From contig JAKSIK010000003.1 of assembly GCA_024398835.1 (NCBI GenBank), positions 86,938 to 150,937 of the forward strand: DNA of 64,000 nucleotides, written 5' to 3'. Source of the DNA: Fibrobacter sp. (lineage in GTDB: Bacteria > Fibrobacterota > Fibrobacteria > Fibrobacterales > Fibrobacteraceae). Positions 9,798 to 18,405 of the stretch are shown here, in pieces. The notes beneath the pieces are model-generated. The model was not told the DNA's origin, ran no database searches, and saw only the letters and a program-made list of their open reading frames with translations. Positions within the stretch are counted from its first letter, which is position 1. Each line of letters starts with the position of its first letter. The translations under genes were made by a program, and so were the position numbers.

Positions 9798-10517
9798 ATG
9801 AAAAAATTGCCTTTTGCCCTTTCCCTTGCCCTGGTTGCAAGTTTTGGTGCCACTTCCCTTTTTGCGAAGGATTTGGCCCCCAACAAGACTCATGCGGTTT
9901 TGAACATCACTTATGTGAACGATGACGATGTGCCCCATGCTAAGAAGAAGTTGGTTTTTGTGGGGGTGAACAAACCCAAGAACAAGATTACTGTAACTAC
10001 TGATGCCAATGGTGAAGTGAGTTTCATGATTCCTCGTGAAGACAGTTACAAGATTCTTTGCGAGAGTTTGACGGGGCCTTTTGAATGCGGTGAAACGCCT
10101 TATGTCTCTTTAAAGGCCAGCAGTGGCGGTGTCACGGTGGTGTTTGATGATACCCGTGCCGAACTTACGGGTGTAACGTTCAAGGCTGGTAGTGCGGAAT
10201 TGGTGCCCAGTTCACTGAAGACGCTGAACATTGCCATCGATGGCTTGAAGCGGAACGCCAAGGCCAATGTGGAAATCGAAGGCCATACCAGTTCTGAAGG
10301 TAGTGAGGAATTGAACCAGAAACTTTCTGAAGATCGTGCCAGCAGTGTGCGCGCCTACATGATTAAGAAGGGAATTTCTCCGGAGCGTGTGACTGCTGTG
10401 GGTTATGGCCCAAGTCGTCCGAAGGCTGACAATTCAACGGAAGCGGGTCGTAAGGCCAACCGCCGTATTGAAATCCGCGTGGTGAACGCAAACGAAGTCA
10501 ACGCCACACAGGAATGA
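9798..10517 (+). CDS. OmpA-family peptidoglycan-associated protein
   Basis: A 239-residue exported protein: signal peptide (KKLPFALSLALVASFGATS), a central beta-rich domain of about 100 residues, and a C-terminal OmpA domain that should bind peptidoglycan (FKAGSAELVPSSLKTL; VEIEGHTSSEGSEELN; LSEDRASSVRAYMIKKGI; RKANRRIEIRV). The conserved Asp/Arg-type contacts of the family are present as the EGHTSSEG and NRRIEIR stretches. The ATG chosen has GGAG upstream and gives a proper signal peptide; an in-frame ATG 24 bases upstream would spoil it. It probably anchors the outer membrane to the wall. Confidence 0.88.
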   Translation: MKKLPFALSLALVASFGATSLFAKDLAPNKTHAVLNITYVNDDDVPHAKKKLVFVGVNKPKNKITVTTDANGEVSFMIPREDSYKILCESLTGPFECGETPYVSLKASSGGVTVVFDDTRAELTGVTFKAGSAELVPSSLKTLNIAIDGLKRNAKANVEIEGHTSSEGSEELNQKLSEDRASSVRAYMIKKGISPERVTAVGYGPSRPKADNSTEAGRKANRRIEIRVVNANEVNATQE

Positions 10518-10526
10518 CTCGATAGA

Positions 10527-10615
10527 GTCATTGCGAGGCTTTTAGCCGAAGCAATCTAAGATTTCTTGTTATTGAGGTTCTTGGATTACCGCGCCACGTT
10601 GTGGCTCGTAATGAC
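10527..10615. repeat. Interspersed inverted-repeat element (CATTGCGAG family), entering the 3' end of the next gene
   Basis: The left part starts GTCATTGCGAGG and runs to GCCGAAGCAATCT; the right part ends GGCTCGTAATGAC, so the two ends form an imperfect long inverted repeat. A second partial copy lies at 39206-39234. The right half of this copy is read as the last codons of the minus-strand S1-domain gene (VITSHNVAR). This word is a well-known kind of bacterial interspersed repeat, but its family here has not been classified. Confidence 0.65.
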
Positions 10616-11449
10616 GTTGCTCAGTCGGATGCCGTCGTCTTCCAGCAGGATTTTTCCTTCGCGGAAGAGGGTGCCTAGAATCTTCTTGAACGTCTTTTTT
10701 GACATTCCAAATTCCCGACGGATGGTCTCCGGATCGGTGTGGTCGCCGTAGGGAAGGCTTCCGCCCGCGGCTTCCAGCTTCTGGAGAATGACGCTCGGGC
10801 TTTCGCTGTTCATGATTCCCTTGTAGCCCACAGGTGTGAGGTTCAAGGTAATCTTTCCATCTTCCGTAAACCGCTGGATGAATCCCGTCATGGTATCGCC
10901 GATGTAAATCTTGTTCATGCCGGGCTGCATCATGAGGCGCCCCGTGTAGCGGTAGTCCACTAGGCAGTCCACATATTCGGGAGTCACTTCGTAGGCGGCT
11001 AGCTGGACCTTTTGCCCCACGTGGAGTTCCGAAGTATCGTCATCCAAAAAGCTCTTGATTTTTTCTGTGGCCACGATGCGGTTGCTCTTTTCATCTTCTA
11101 GAATAAAGACCACACATTTGTCGCCACGTTCCAAATCACCAAGCTGCTGTTTGTACGGAAGGAGCAGGTCTTTGCCAATCCCCCAATCCAAAAAAGCGCC
11201 AACCCGGTTCACATCTTTCACTTCCAAAACAGCAAATTCACCAACCATGGCGTAGGGCTTTTCCATGGTGGCGATGGGGCGGTCCTCGCTATCCATGTAC
11301 ACAAATACGTCCAGTTCATCATCCAGGTTGAGCTGGAATTGATTTCGGTTTCCGGGTAAAAGGACGCGACCGCCGGTTTCCAGTTCCAGGTAGTAGCCTT
11401 GGGGGAGAATATCCGAGACGCGGGCGTGATTGATTTTTCCAAGTTCCAT
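10586..11449 (-). CDS. cvfB: CvfB/YitL-like S1-domain RNA-binding protein
   Basis: A 287-residue protein with the layout of the CvfB/YitL family: three successive OB/S1-type modules and a C-terminal winged helix (DPETIRREFGMSKKTFKKI). Typical stretches are VSDILPQGYYLEL, EVKDVNRVGAFLDWGIGKDL and DTMTGFIQRFTEDGKI. In Staphylococcus the family affects virulence-gene expression; the general role is probably RNA binding. It is the last gene of a minus-strand run with the EamA transporter and mntP (gaps 19 and 8 bases). The last nine residues are encoded by an interspersed repeat. Start has an AAAGAGGA ribosome-binding site. Confidence 0.85.
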   Translation of the reverse strand: MELGKINHARVSDILPQGYYLELETGGRVLLPGNRNQFQLNLDDELDVFVYMDSEDRPIATMEKPYAMVGEFAVLEVKDVNRVGAFLDWGIGKDLLLPYKQQLGDLERGDKCVVFILEDEKSNRIVATEKIKSFLDDDTSELHVGQKVQLAAYEVTPEYVDCLVDYRYTGRLMMQPGMNKIYIGDTMTGFIQRFTEDGKITLNLTPVGYKGIMNSESPSVILQKLEAAGGSLPYGDHTDPETIRREFGMSKKTFKKILGTLFREGKILLEDDGIRLSNVITSHNVAR

Positions 11450-11468
11450 GTTTTCCTCTTTCCCAAAT

Positions 11469-12353
11469 TTATTTCTTTTTCCGCTCGGCGATGATCATGC
11501 CCACGATAATTGCCGCTGCTCCGAGGATGGCGAGGGGCGTGATGGTTTCCCCAAGGACGATGACTGCGGTAATCATGGTGACGAGGGGGATGGCGTAGAT
11601 GTAGTTGGAGGCGAATACGGTGCCCAGTTTTTCCAGGGTCTTGTTCCAGAGCACGTAGCCAAAGAGGCTTGCGAAAATGCCGAGGAACAGGAGGTTTCCC
11701 CACACGGCGGGTACGGCGAGATTTTCTGCGGGGAAGGGCTTGTTGAAAAATGTGAGGAAGGGAAGGGTGGTGAGAAGCCCGTAGAAGAAAATCTTCCGGC
11801 TGATGAAGAGGACGGAATACTTGCCGTTTATTTTCCGGATGGTGACGGAGTAGATGGCCCAGACAAAGGCGGAGGTGAATGCCAAGAGGTCGCCCAAGGG
11901 ATTCAGCTTGAGAATGAACTGGCCGTTGAGCACCACGAGAATCATGCCGGCGAAGGTGAGGAGGGAACCCAAAATCTGGATGGGCTTCATCCGCTCCGCC
12001 TTGTAGAGAATGCCCGCAAATATCATGATGAGAAGCGGGTTTCCGCAGACGATGAGGGAGACGTTGCTCGCCATGGAATACTGGAGGGCGGTGTTCTCTG
12101 CCACAAAGTAGACGGCACCGCCGGTGAAACCGCAGATGAGAAGCCGCAGTTCATCCCGCCAGTTTTCGCACTTGAAACTGCTGTGACTCACTGCCAGAAG
12201 CACCAGGTAAGCGAGAGAAAAACGCAACAGGTAGATTTGGCAGGCGGTGAAATTGTAGGAGAGCAGCACTTTTGTGGAGACGAAACTGGTGCCCCATACC
12301 AGGATGGTGATGATGGCCGTGAGATGCCAGATGAGGTTGGAAGAGTTCTTCAT
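11469..12353 (-). CDS. DMT-superfamily (EamA) transporter
   Basis: A 294-residue inner-membrane protein with ten hydrophobic segments arranged as two EamA repeats (first repeat starts WHLTAIITILVWGTSFVST; second includes NPLGDLLAFTSAFVWAIYS). The C terminus is basic (AERKKK), as usual in the family, which exports amino acids and other metabolites. Substrate cannot be told from sequence. It sits 8 bases after mntP and 19 bases before the cvfB-like gene, so a common transcript is likely. Confidence 0.9.
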   Translation of the reverse strand: MKNSSNLIWHLTAIITILVWGTSFVSTKVLLSYNFTACQIYLLRFSLAYLVLLAVSHSSFKCENWRDELRLLICGFTGGAVYFVAENTALQYSMASNVSLIVCGNPLLIMIFAGILYKAERMKPIQILGSLLTFAGMILVVLNGQFILKLNPLGDLLAFTSAFVWAIYSVTIRKINGKYSVLFISRKIFFYGLLTTLPFLTFFNKPFPAENLAVPAVWGNLLFLGIFASLFGYVLWNKTLEKLGTVFASNYIYAIPLVTMITAVIVLGETITPLAILGAAAIIVGMIIAERKKK

Positions 12354-12361
12354 TGCGGGGC

Positions 12362-12970
12362 CTAGAATAGCAGTTTCACGCCGATACCGATGAGGATGCA
12401 GCCTGCTATGATTTCGGGAACTTTCGTCTTGAAGAGTCTCGCGGTGCGTTTCCCGATTTCAAACCCGATTTGCGCGATGACAAAGGAGGCGATGGCGATG
12501 GCCGCTGTCGCAAAAATCAAGTCCACTTTCGCGAAGGCGAAGGAAACGCCTACGGCAAAGGCGTCGATGCTTGTGGCGATGGAGAGGAGGACGATGCTTT
12601 TGAGGGTGAGGGAGGGCGCGGCAATTTCGCAAGAGGCTCCACTGGAGATTGTGCCGGCTTGGCCGTCGCGGGCCTCGCTGGCTTTGGCTTCCCGCATTTC
12701 GCGGATAGCGCCCCAGATCATCCGGAGGCCAAGTATGGAGAGAATGCCGCAGGCGATGTAGGGCCCGAAGGCACTCACCCAGCGCTCCGCAACCTTCCCG
12801 AGGAAAAATCCGAGGAGCGTCATGCCACCCTGAAAGAACCCGAAGGAGAAGGACTGCAGCACTGCCCTGCTATAGGGGATTGTGGACTTACATAGCCCCG
12901 TAGAGATGGACACTGCAAAGCAGTCCATGGCTTCGGTGATAGCGATGAGGATGATGGCGATGTAACCCAT
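12362..12970 (-). CDS. mntP: Manganese efflux pump MntP
   Basis: A 202-residue inner-membrane protein with six hydrophobic segments and the MntP signatures: AITEAMDCFAVSISTGL near the N terminus and the matching internal repeat ATSIDAFAVGVSFAFA, with the conserved Asp in each. It should export Mn(II). In other bacteria MntP is Mn-regulated by a riboswitch; none is visible here. Instead a TATCTT element lies 7 bases before the ATG without Shine-Dalgarno, suggesting a leaderless mRNA. First gene of the mntP-eamA-cvfB run. Confidence 0.92.
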   Translation of the reverse strand: MGYIAIILIAITEAMDCFAVSISTGLCKSTIPYSRAVLQSFSFGFFQGGMTLLGFFLGKVAERWVSAFGPYIACGILSILGLRMIWGAIREMREAKASEARDGQAGTISSGASCEIAAPSLTLKSIVLLSIATSIDAFAVGVSFAFAKVDLIFATAAIAIASFVIAQIGFEIGKRTARLFKTKVPEIIAGCILIGIGVKLLF

Positions 12971-13035
12971 GAGCCCAAAGATAAAAAGTGTGAAGCCTTG
13001 CGTCCCGATTTAATTTTTACCGCGCCCGAGAAAAC

Positions 13036-13066
13036 AAAAAGGACCTTCCATAGGAAGGAAGGTCGA
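13036..13066 (-). terminator. Distal terminator after tRNA-Asp (copy 1)
   Basis: On the minus strand GACCTTCC pairs with GGAAGGTC and is followed by a T-rich run. It is the second of two terminators in tandem; the same two hairpins follow tRNA-Asp copy 2 but in the opposite order. Confidence 0.75.
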
Positions 13067-13070
13067 AAAA

Positions 13071-13098
13071 GAAAAACCCTCTCGTGAGAGAGGGTTTT
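13071..13098 (-). terminator. Proximal terminator after tRNA-Asp (copy 1)
   Basis: On the minus strand AACCCTCTC pairs with GAGAGGGTT, followed by TTTTTCTTTTT. It begins 3 bases after the tRNA. Confidence 0.8.
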
Positions 13099-13100
13099 CG

Positions 13101-13176
13101 CGGGATAGACGAGGCTTGAACTCGCAACCTCCGGCGTGACAGGCCGGTGCTCTAACCAAAATTGAGCTACCACCCC
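13101..13176 (-). tRNA. tRNA-Asp (GTC), copy 1
   Basis: Full cloverleaf on the minus strand: acceptor GGGGTGG with CTATCCC (two G-U pairs), D arm TAGCTC...GAGC, anticodon stem CCGGC with loop CTGTCAC (anticodon GTC), T arm GCGAG-TTCAAGC-CTCGT and discriminator G73. The 3' CCA is not encoded. All 76 bases are identical to copy 2 at 23057-23132. A strong promoter lies upstream at 13230-13258. Confidence 0.95.
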
Positions 13177-13229
13177 AGATGGTGACCACTATTAGTGGTG
13201 GTTTGCCTGATTTCTCAAGCAACGAGCCA

Positions 13230-13258
13230 AATATATAAATGTGACTTTCCCCTGTCAA
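13230..13258 (-). promoter_or_regulatory. Promoter of tRNA-Asp copy 1
   Basis: On the minus strand a perfect -35 TTGACA (13253-13258) is separated by 17 bases from TATATT (13230-13235), which continues as TATATTTGG. About 53 bases separate the -10 from the mature tRNA 5' end. Confidence 0.75.
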
Positions 13259-13293
13259 GGGGACAAAAACCGAAATTTGGCTCAAATTTGCGG

Positions 13294-14892
13294 TTATTTC
13301 TTGGATTTTTTGGATTCGAACCACTCGTCGAAAGTGATGCTCTTGTCCAAAACTCCATTGGGAGTCAGTTCCAGAACGCGATTTGCTACAGTCTGGGCGA
13401 ATTCATGGTCCTGGGTGCAGAAAATCACCGGACCCTGGAAGGCGGTAAGGCCATTGTTCAAAGCGGTAATGGCTTCCAAATCCAGGTGGGCGGTGGGCTC
13501 GTCCAGGAGGAGGCAGTTGGCGTTGGAGAGCATCATCTTGCTGAGCATGCAGCGGACTTTTTCGCCACCACTCAAAACGTTTGCGCTCTTCAAGGCTTCT
13601 TCGCCGGTAAAGAGCATACGGCCCAGGAATCCGCGGATGAAGGTCTCGTCCTGCTCGGTGCTGTACTGGCGGAGCCAATCCACCAGAGAGAGGTCCGTGT
13701 TGAAGTATTTGTCGTTATTCCGAGGGAAGTAGTTGTAGGTGATGGTGTTTCCCCACTTGAGGGTTCCTTCGGGCGCTTTTTCCGCAGCCTCTTCCGCGAT
13801 GAACTGGAAGAAGGCGGTCTTCAGAGTGTCGTATTCGCCCACCAGAGCCACGCGGTCCTGGTTCCCGAGGGAGAAGTCCAGCCCCTTGCACACGATACCG
13901 TCGCCAGCGTCGATGGTGGCGTTCTTCACTTCCAGCACAATCTTGCCCGGTTCGCGCTCCATCTTGAAGTTGACCCACGGGAACTTGCGGCTACTGGCCG
14001 GCATTTCTTCCACGGTCATCTTGTCGAGAAGCTTCTTGCGGCTGGTGGCCTGCTTTGCCTTTGCGGCGTTACTAGCGAACCGGCGGATGAAGGCCTTCAA
14101 TTCCTCAATCTTTTCTTCGGCACGGCGGTTCTGGTCCTTTCTCTGCTTCTGGGCCAGCTGGCTTGCGGCGTACCAGAATTCGTAGTTGCCGCCATAGAGG
14201 TTGATTTTGCCGTAGTCGATATCGCAGGTATGGGTGCAGACCGTGTTCAAAAAGTGACGGTCATGGCTCACCACGATGACGATATTTTCAAACCGTTCCA
14301 GATAATCTTCCAACCAGGAAACGGACTCCAAATCCAAGTGGTTGGTGGGTTCGTCCAGCAGGAGAATGTCCGGGTTTCCAAAGAGGGCTTGTGCCAAAAG
14401 CACGCGAATCTTCTGGCCGCCATCCAGGTTTTCCATCAAACTCTGGTGCAAATCTTCAGGAATGCCAAGGCCCTTCAAAAGCACTGCAGCGCTGGAATCT
14501 GCCTCGTAACCGCCGATTTCACCAAAGCGTGTCTCCACTTCCATGGCTTCCATGCCCTGTTCCTCCGTCATTTCGGGGAGGGTGTACAACTCGTCGCGCT
14601 TCTTGCCCAGTTCGTAAAGTTCGGGGAAGCCCATCATCACGGTCTCAAGCACCGTATTCTTTTCGTAGGCGAAGTGGTCCTGTTTCAAAACAGCAATGCG
14701 TTCGCCCGGGTCCTTAGTGACTTCGCCCGTATTGGGCTCCAAGTCGCCGGAGAGGATTTTCAAAAATGTGGATTTGCCGGCACCATTTGCGCCGATGACA
14801 CCGTAGCAGTTGCCTTTTTTGAAGGAGAGGTTCACTTCCTTGAAAAGGACGCGGCTGCCGTATTGAAGACTGACATTAGATACATTGAGCAT
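13294..14892 (-). CDS. ABC-F ATPase, YbiT-like, with degenerate second nucleotide site
   Basis: A 532-residue soluble protein with two ABC cassettes and no membrane domain, as in ABC-F translation factors that act at the ribosome. Cassette 1 is intact: Walker A IGANGAGKST, Walker B LLLDEPTNHLDLESVSW and H-loop VVSHDRHFL. Cassette 2 keeps a signature (VLSGGEKVRCML) and Walker B (LLLDEPTAHLDLEAI), but its Walker A reads VGEYDTLKTAF and the H-loop reads CTQDHEF. The order and C-terminal ELTPNGVLD stretch resemble YbiT. The ATG used lies 7 bases after a TACATT element; upstream in-frame codons extend into spacer. Confidence 0.88.
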   Translation of the reverse strand: MLNVSNVSLQYGSRVLFKEVNLSFKKGNCYGVIGANGAGKSTFLKILSGDLEPNTGEVTKDPGERIAVLKQDHFAYEKNTVLETVMMGFPELYELGKKRDELYTLPEMTEEQGMEAMEVETRFGEIGGYEADSSAAVLLKGLGIPEDLHQSLMENLDGGQKIRVLLAQALFGNPDILLLDEPTNHLDLESVSWLEDYLERFENIVIVVSHDRHFLNTVCTHTCDIDYGKINLYGGNYEFWYAASQLAQKQRKDQNRRAEEKIEELKAFIRRFASNAAKAKQATSRKKLLDKMTVEEMPASSRKFPWVNFKMEREPGKIVLEVKNATIDAGDGIVCKGLDFSLGNQDRVALVGEYDTLKTAFFQFIAEEAAEKAPEGTLKWGNTITYNYFPRNNDKYFNTDLSLVDWLRQYSTEQDETFIRGFLGRMLFTGEEALKSANVLSGGEKVRCMLSKMMLSNANCLLLDEPTAHLDLEAITALNNGLTAFQGPVIFCTQDHEFAQTVANRVLELTPNGVLDKSITFDEWFESKKSKK

Positions 14893-14979
14893 GGCGCCAA
14901 ATGTAGAAAAAAATAAAGGGGAAGGGGAAATGGGTTGGCCGAACAGGCTTCTCAAACCCAGGAGCGCTTACTTTCGGGT

Positions 14980-15648
14980 CTAGGCTTTCTCGATGCTCAC
15001 CACGGAAAGCTTATTCTCATTCACCTTGAACTTCACTTCAAAACCGGCGAAATGAAAACCGTAAATCCGCTCTGGATCCGCCTGGTAATGGGGCCGCGGA
15101 TCTTCTTCCAGAATCAGGCGCAGCGGCTCCCGCTTTTCTTCGGGAAGCTTTGCTAGGTCGCTTGCAGCAATCTCAACTTCCAGGTTGTTGAATCGCACGG
15201 CCTCCGCAAAACCGCCCGTCGCATCGGGGATTGCGTCAGCATAGGGGAGGTACGGCTTGATATCCACGATAGGGGTTCCATCCATCAGGTCGGCGCCGCT
15301 CACCACGATTTCGGGAATGTCGAAGCGGATTTCTTCAATCTTCACGCAGCTCATGGCGATGGGGTTTGGTCTAAAACTGCTGCGTGTGGCGAAAACTCCT
15401 AGCCGCTTGTTTCCGCCCAGTCGCGGAGGCCGCACCGTCGGGCTCCAGGAATCCCGAATGTTCTCGGAGAAAATCCACAAAAGCCACAGGTGGCTGAAAC
15501 CTTCCAGCCCGCGGAGAGCATCCGCATTCCTGAACTCCGGCGTGAACTGGATGGTGGACCGCAGACTCTTCAAAATACCGCTCTGCCGCGGAATCCCGAA
15601 CTTTTCCGGAAAGTCACTTTTGATGCGTGCGATGATTTTGAAGTCCAT
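14980..15648 (-). CDS. trmO: tRNA (N6-threonylcarbamoyl-A37) methyltransferase TrmO
   Basis: A 222-residue TrmO (TsaA/YaeB) protein that methylates N6 of t6A37 in threonine tRNAs. Signatures: KFGIPRQSGILKSLRSTIQF, LRGLEGFSHLWLLWIF, LGVFATRSSFRPNPIAMSCV and GTPIVDIKPYLPYAD. The start was taken at MDFKIIARIKSDFPEKF, 8 bases after the stop of the upstream symporter gene; an in-frame ATG further upstream would overlap that gene. It is the last gene of the run pepA-symporter-trmO. Confidence 0.92.
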   Translation of the reverse strand: MDFKIIARIKSDFPEKFGIPRQSGILKSLRSTIQFTPEFRNADALRGLEGFSHLWLLWIFSENIRDSWSPTVRPPRLGGNKRLGVFATRSSFRPNPIAMSCVKIEEIRFDIPEIVVSGADLMDGTPIVDIKPYLPYADAIPDATGGFAEAVRFNNLEVEIAASDLAKLPEEKREPLRLILEEDPRPHYQADPERIYGFHFAGFEVKFKVNENKLSVVSIEKA

Positions 15649-15656
15649 TTCCAGAT

Positions 15657-16871
15657 TTATTTCGTCCCGTAAATATCTTTGTTGGTCATGGCGCAAACGC
15701 AGGAATCGCTCCACACGTTTTCTGCGGTTTCCACCATGTCAATGATGGCATAGATGGGGAGAATGATGCCCATGATGCCCACAGGCATTCCGGTGCCCGC
15801 CATGAGGGAGAGGGTGAGGAAGTAGCAACCCATGGGGACGCCAGCGTTTCCGATGGCGCTCATGACGGCAATGAGAATCCACAAGAGAACTGTGGGGAGG
15901 GTCAGAGCCACACCGCCATTCTGCATCACGAATAAAGATGTCACGAGAATGAAGGCTGCACAACCATTCATGTTGATGGTAGTGCAGATGGGGAGCACAA
16001 AACGGGCCACTTCGGGGTTCGCGTTCATTCGTTCTTCGGCGCTCCGCATGGTCACAGGAAGGGTTGCCGCACTGCTCTTGGTAAATAGGGCGGTGAGAAC
16101 GGCAGGCATCATTTGCTTCAGGACCTTCAGCGGGTTGAGTCCGCGGGCAATGAGGAACAGCGGCAGAATGATGAAGAACTGCAGCAGGTTTCCGCACATC
16201 ACCACGAGAACATATTTTCCGATGGAGCCGATAATCACGCCGGCGCTGATCTGGGCGGTGAGCTGGGCGGCGAAGGCCACGATGCCGATGGGCAAAATCT
16301 TGATGAGACCGCGAATCAGCATGAAGAGCAGTTCCTGGAATCCGGTAAAAAAGCGGATGACGGTGTCCTTTGTTTCAGATTCCGGCATGCGGGAAAGGGC
16401 AACACCGATGGCGAAGGCGATGAACAGCACGGAGAGTACGTTCCCCACCAGGAACGGCTGCAGCATGTTGTTGGGAATCACCGAGAGGAAATGTTCATAG
16501 TAGGAGAGACCAGTGAGGTTCTGGGGAATGTCGGAACTGCCGATGGCAGCGGCTTCCGCAGGCAGATTTTCGGGGGCGATGGCGAAATAGAGCAGCACCG
16601 CCACGATGGCTGCCGCAAATGTGGTGAGCAGCGTGTAAGAAACGGCATGACGGAAAATCCGGCCCGTATTTTTCTTCTTCCCGAAGGAGGCGAAGGTGGT
16701 AATCACTGCGAGCGCGATGGTGGGCACTGCCAGGAACTGGAACAGTCGCGTGAATGCCGTAGCGATGAAGTTGAACAAGTCGTTCAACTTTTCAATGCCG
16801 AGAACACCGAGGATTCCGCCTACGATAAGGGCGGCAATCCAGAGAATCATTTGCAGATTTTGTTTTTTCAT
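15657..16871 (-). CDS. Dicarboxylate/amino acid:cation symporter (DAACS/SLC1 family)
   Basis: A 404-residue inner-membrane secondary transporter. Visible family features are the serine-rich hairpin FTKSSAATLPVTM, the NMNGCAAF stretch of TM7 (family NMDGTA) and the second hairpin region GNAGVPMGCYFL. It should take up acidic or small neutral amino acids or dicarboxylates with Na+ or H+; the exact substrate is open. The chosen ATG has GGAAGG 6 bases upstream. It lies 16 bases after pepA and 8 before trmO; pairing with a peptidase suggests use of peptide-derived amino acids. Confidence 0.9.
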   Translation of the reverse strand: MKKQNLQMILWIAALIVGGILGVLGIEKLNDLFNFIATAFTRLFQFLAVPTIALAVITTFASFGKKKNTGRIFRHAVSYTLLTTFAAAIVAVLLYFAIAPENLPAEAAAIGSSDIPQNLTGLSYYEHFLSVIPNNMLQPFLVGNVLSVLFIAFAIGVALSRMPESETKDTVIRFFTGFQELLFMLIRGLIKILPIGIVAFAAQLTAQISAGVIIGSIGKYVLVVMCGNLLQFFIILPLFLIARGLNPLKVLKQMMPAVLTALFTKSSAATLPVTMRSAEERMNANPEVARFVLPICTTINMNGCAAFILVTSLFVMQNGGVALTLPTVLLWILIAVMSAIGNAGVPMGCYFLTLSLMAGTGMPVGIMGIILPIYAIIDMVETAENVWSDSCVCAMTNKDIYGTK

Positions 16872-16887
16872 GTTTTGCCTTCCAATT

Positions 16888-18405
16888 TTAAACTTGTTTG
16901 TATTCAGATTCGGCACAGTCCTTGTCTGCGGTGGCGGATAAGCGCCTGGCCATTTCAATCAATGTCTGGACGCCAAAACCGGTGGCACCGTATTCTGTGT
17001 ATTTCCATTTCTTGGTGACGAAAGCGGTACCAGCGATGTCCCAGTGGGCCCATACCGTATTTTCGGGCACGAATTCCTGCAGGAAGAGTGCCGCACTGAT
17101 GGCGCCCGCGTCGCTTCCAGTGTTCTTCAGGTCTGCGAACTTGTCTTTGAGGGCGTCGGCGTATTCTTCTTCCAGAGGCATGCTCCAGAACTTCTCGCAG
17201 CAGGCTTCACCCGCGTTGATGGTATTGAGGGCGAGGTCGTCGTCGTTCGCGAAAAATCCCGTTACCGCATACCCGAGCGCGCGGACCATGGCTCCCGTAA
17301 GGGTTGCAATGTCGATGATGTGTGTTGCCCCAATCAGACCTGCTTCCGCAAGACCGTCGCTCAAAACCAGACGGCCTTCTGCATCAGTGTTGTCCACCAT
17401 GACGGTCTTGCCGTTTTTCGCGGTAAAGATGTCGCCCGGCAGCACGGATGTGTTACCGATGGCGTTTTCTGCAAGGCAGAGAACAGCACTCACTTTCAGA
17501 GGAAGTTTCAAAGTTGCAATGGCCTGGATGGCAGCGAGGGCGGTAGCGGCGCCCGTCATGTCGCTGATCATTTCCGGCATGGATTTGGGCGGTTTGAGGC
17601 ATAGTCCGCCCGTATCAAAACAGAGACCTTTGCCAACGATGACCAAGTGGTCGGCAGAAGTTTGTGTCCCGCGTTTTTTCGCGGATGTGCGAGAACCGTC
17701 ATAGCTGATTGTCACCATGAAAGGTGGGCGAGAACTGCCTTTACCTACAGTGACGTGGCCCATGAAACCTTCCTTTTTAAGTTGCTTCATGTCGCGGACT
17801 TTGATGGAAAGGCCCTGCGTAAATTTTGCGATAGTTTTTGCCCGGTCTACAAAATCAGCGGGAGTCATGTCTGCAGCAGGTGTATTCACCAGGTTTTTTG
17901 CCAAGGTGACGGCTTTCTGCTCAACAGCGACGTCCGCCGCAATCTTCTTGAATGTGGCAACCTGTGTTCCCGCCTCAATCTCAAAAGTGACCTGGAAAGG
18001 TTCCTTCTTCTTGCTCTTGTAGGCGTCAAATTTGTAGTCGGCGTAGGCGAGGCCGTGGGCGATAGCCTTGAACTGCTCTGGCGCGGCATCGGCCAGCATT
18101 AAACTCACTACGGGAATCTGCTTCTGGGCGGCCACCTTTGCCAGGCGGTATCCTGCCATCCGCAGGTGATCCAGGCCGGAAAGACCCCGCTCCTTGGCGG
18201 CATCTACGAAAAAGGTGGCCCTGCCATCGATTTCCAGAAATTCCAGGTCGGCAAAAATGCCGTCCTTCATGCTTTTGAGGGCGGACTCCACTTGCTTTTC
18301 GCCGGCTTCGGAGAGAACATCGGAAAACTGAATGGACTGCTTAACGAAAAAGAGGGCGCTGGCTTTGGCCTTGCCCGATTCCTTAGGAATAATGCTTAAT
18401 TTCAT
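16888..18405 (-). CDS. pepA: Leucyl aminopeptidase (M17 family)
   Basis: A 505-residue cytosolic aminopeptidase that releases N-terminal residues from peptides. The M17 core is intact: VGKGLCFDTGGLCLKP with the metal-binding Lys/Asp, MISDMTGAATAL, and the signature NTDAEGRLVLSD (metal-binding Asp and Glu, catalytic Arg), followed by the bicarbonate-site region DIATLTGAMVRALG. The N-terminal domain is the usual less conserved macro-like part. First gene of the run with the symporter and trmO. About 280 bases upstream, up to the divergent lipoprotein gene, hold AT-rich spacer only. Confidence 0.95.
   Translation of the reverse strand: MKLSIIPKESGKAKASALFFVKQSIQFSDVLSEAGEKQVESALKSMKDGIFADLEFLEIDGRATFFVDAAKERGLSGLDHLRMAGYRLAKVAAQKQIPVVSLMLADAAPEQFKAIAHGLAYADYKFDAYKSKKKEPFQVTFEIEAGTQVATFKKIAADVAVEQKAVTLAKNLVNTPAADMTPADFVDRAKTIAKFTQGLSIKVRDMKQLKKEGFMGHVTVGKGSSRPPFMVTISYDGSRTSAKKRGTQTSADHLVIVGKGLCFDTGGLCLKPPKSMPEMISDMTGAATALAAIQAIATLKLPLKVSAVLCLAENAIGNTSVLPGDIFTAKNGKTVMVDNTDAEGRLVLSDGLAEAGLIGATHIIDIATLTGAMVRALGYAVTGFFANDDDLALNTINAGEACCEKFWSMPLEEEYADALKDKFADLKNTGSDAGAISAALFLQEFVPENTVWAHWDIAGTAFVTKKWKYTEYGATGFGVQTLIEMARRLSATADKDCAESEYKQV

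Noticed and set aside
13150..13320. ORFs running through the tRNA-Asp, tRNA-Val and tRNA-Ser genes
   Set aside because: Frames such as those at 12820-13173, 22869-23129 and the upstream part of 53724-54131 translate tRNA sequence and have no support as proteins.
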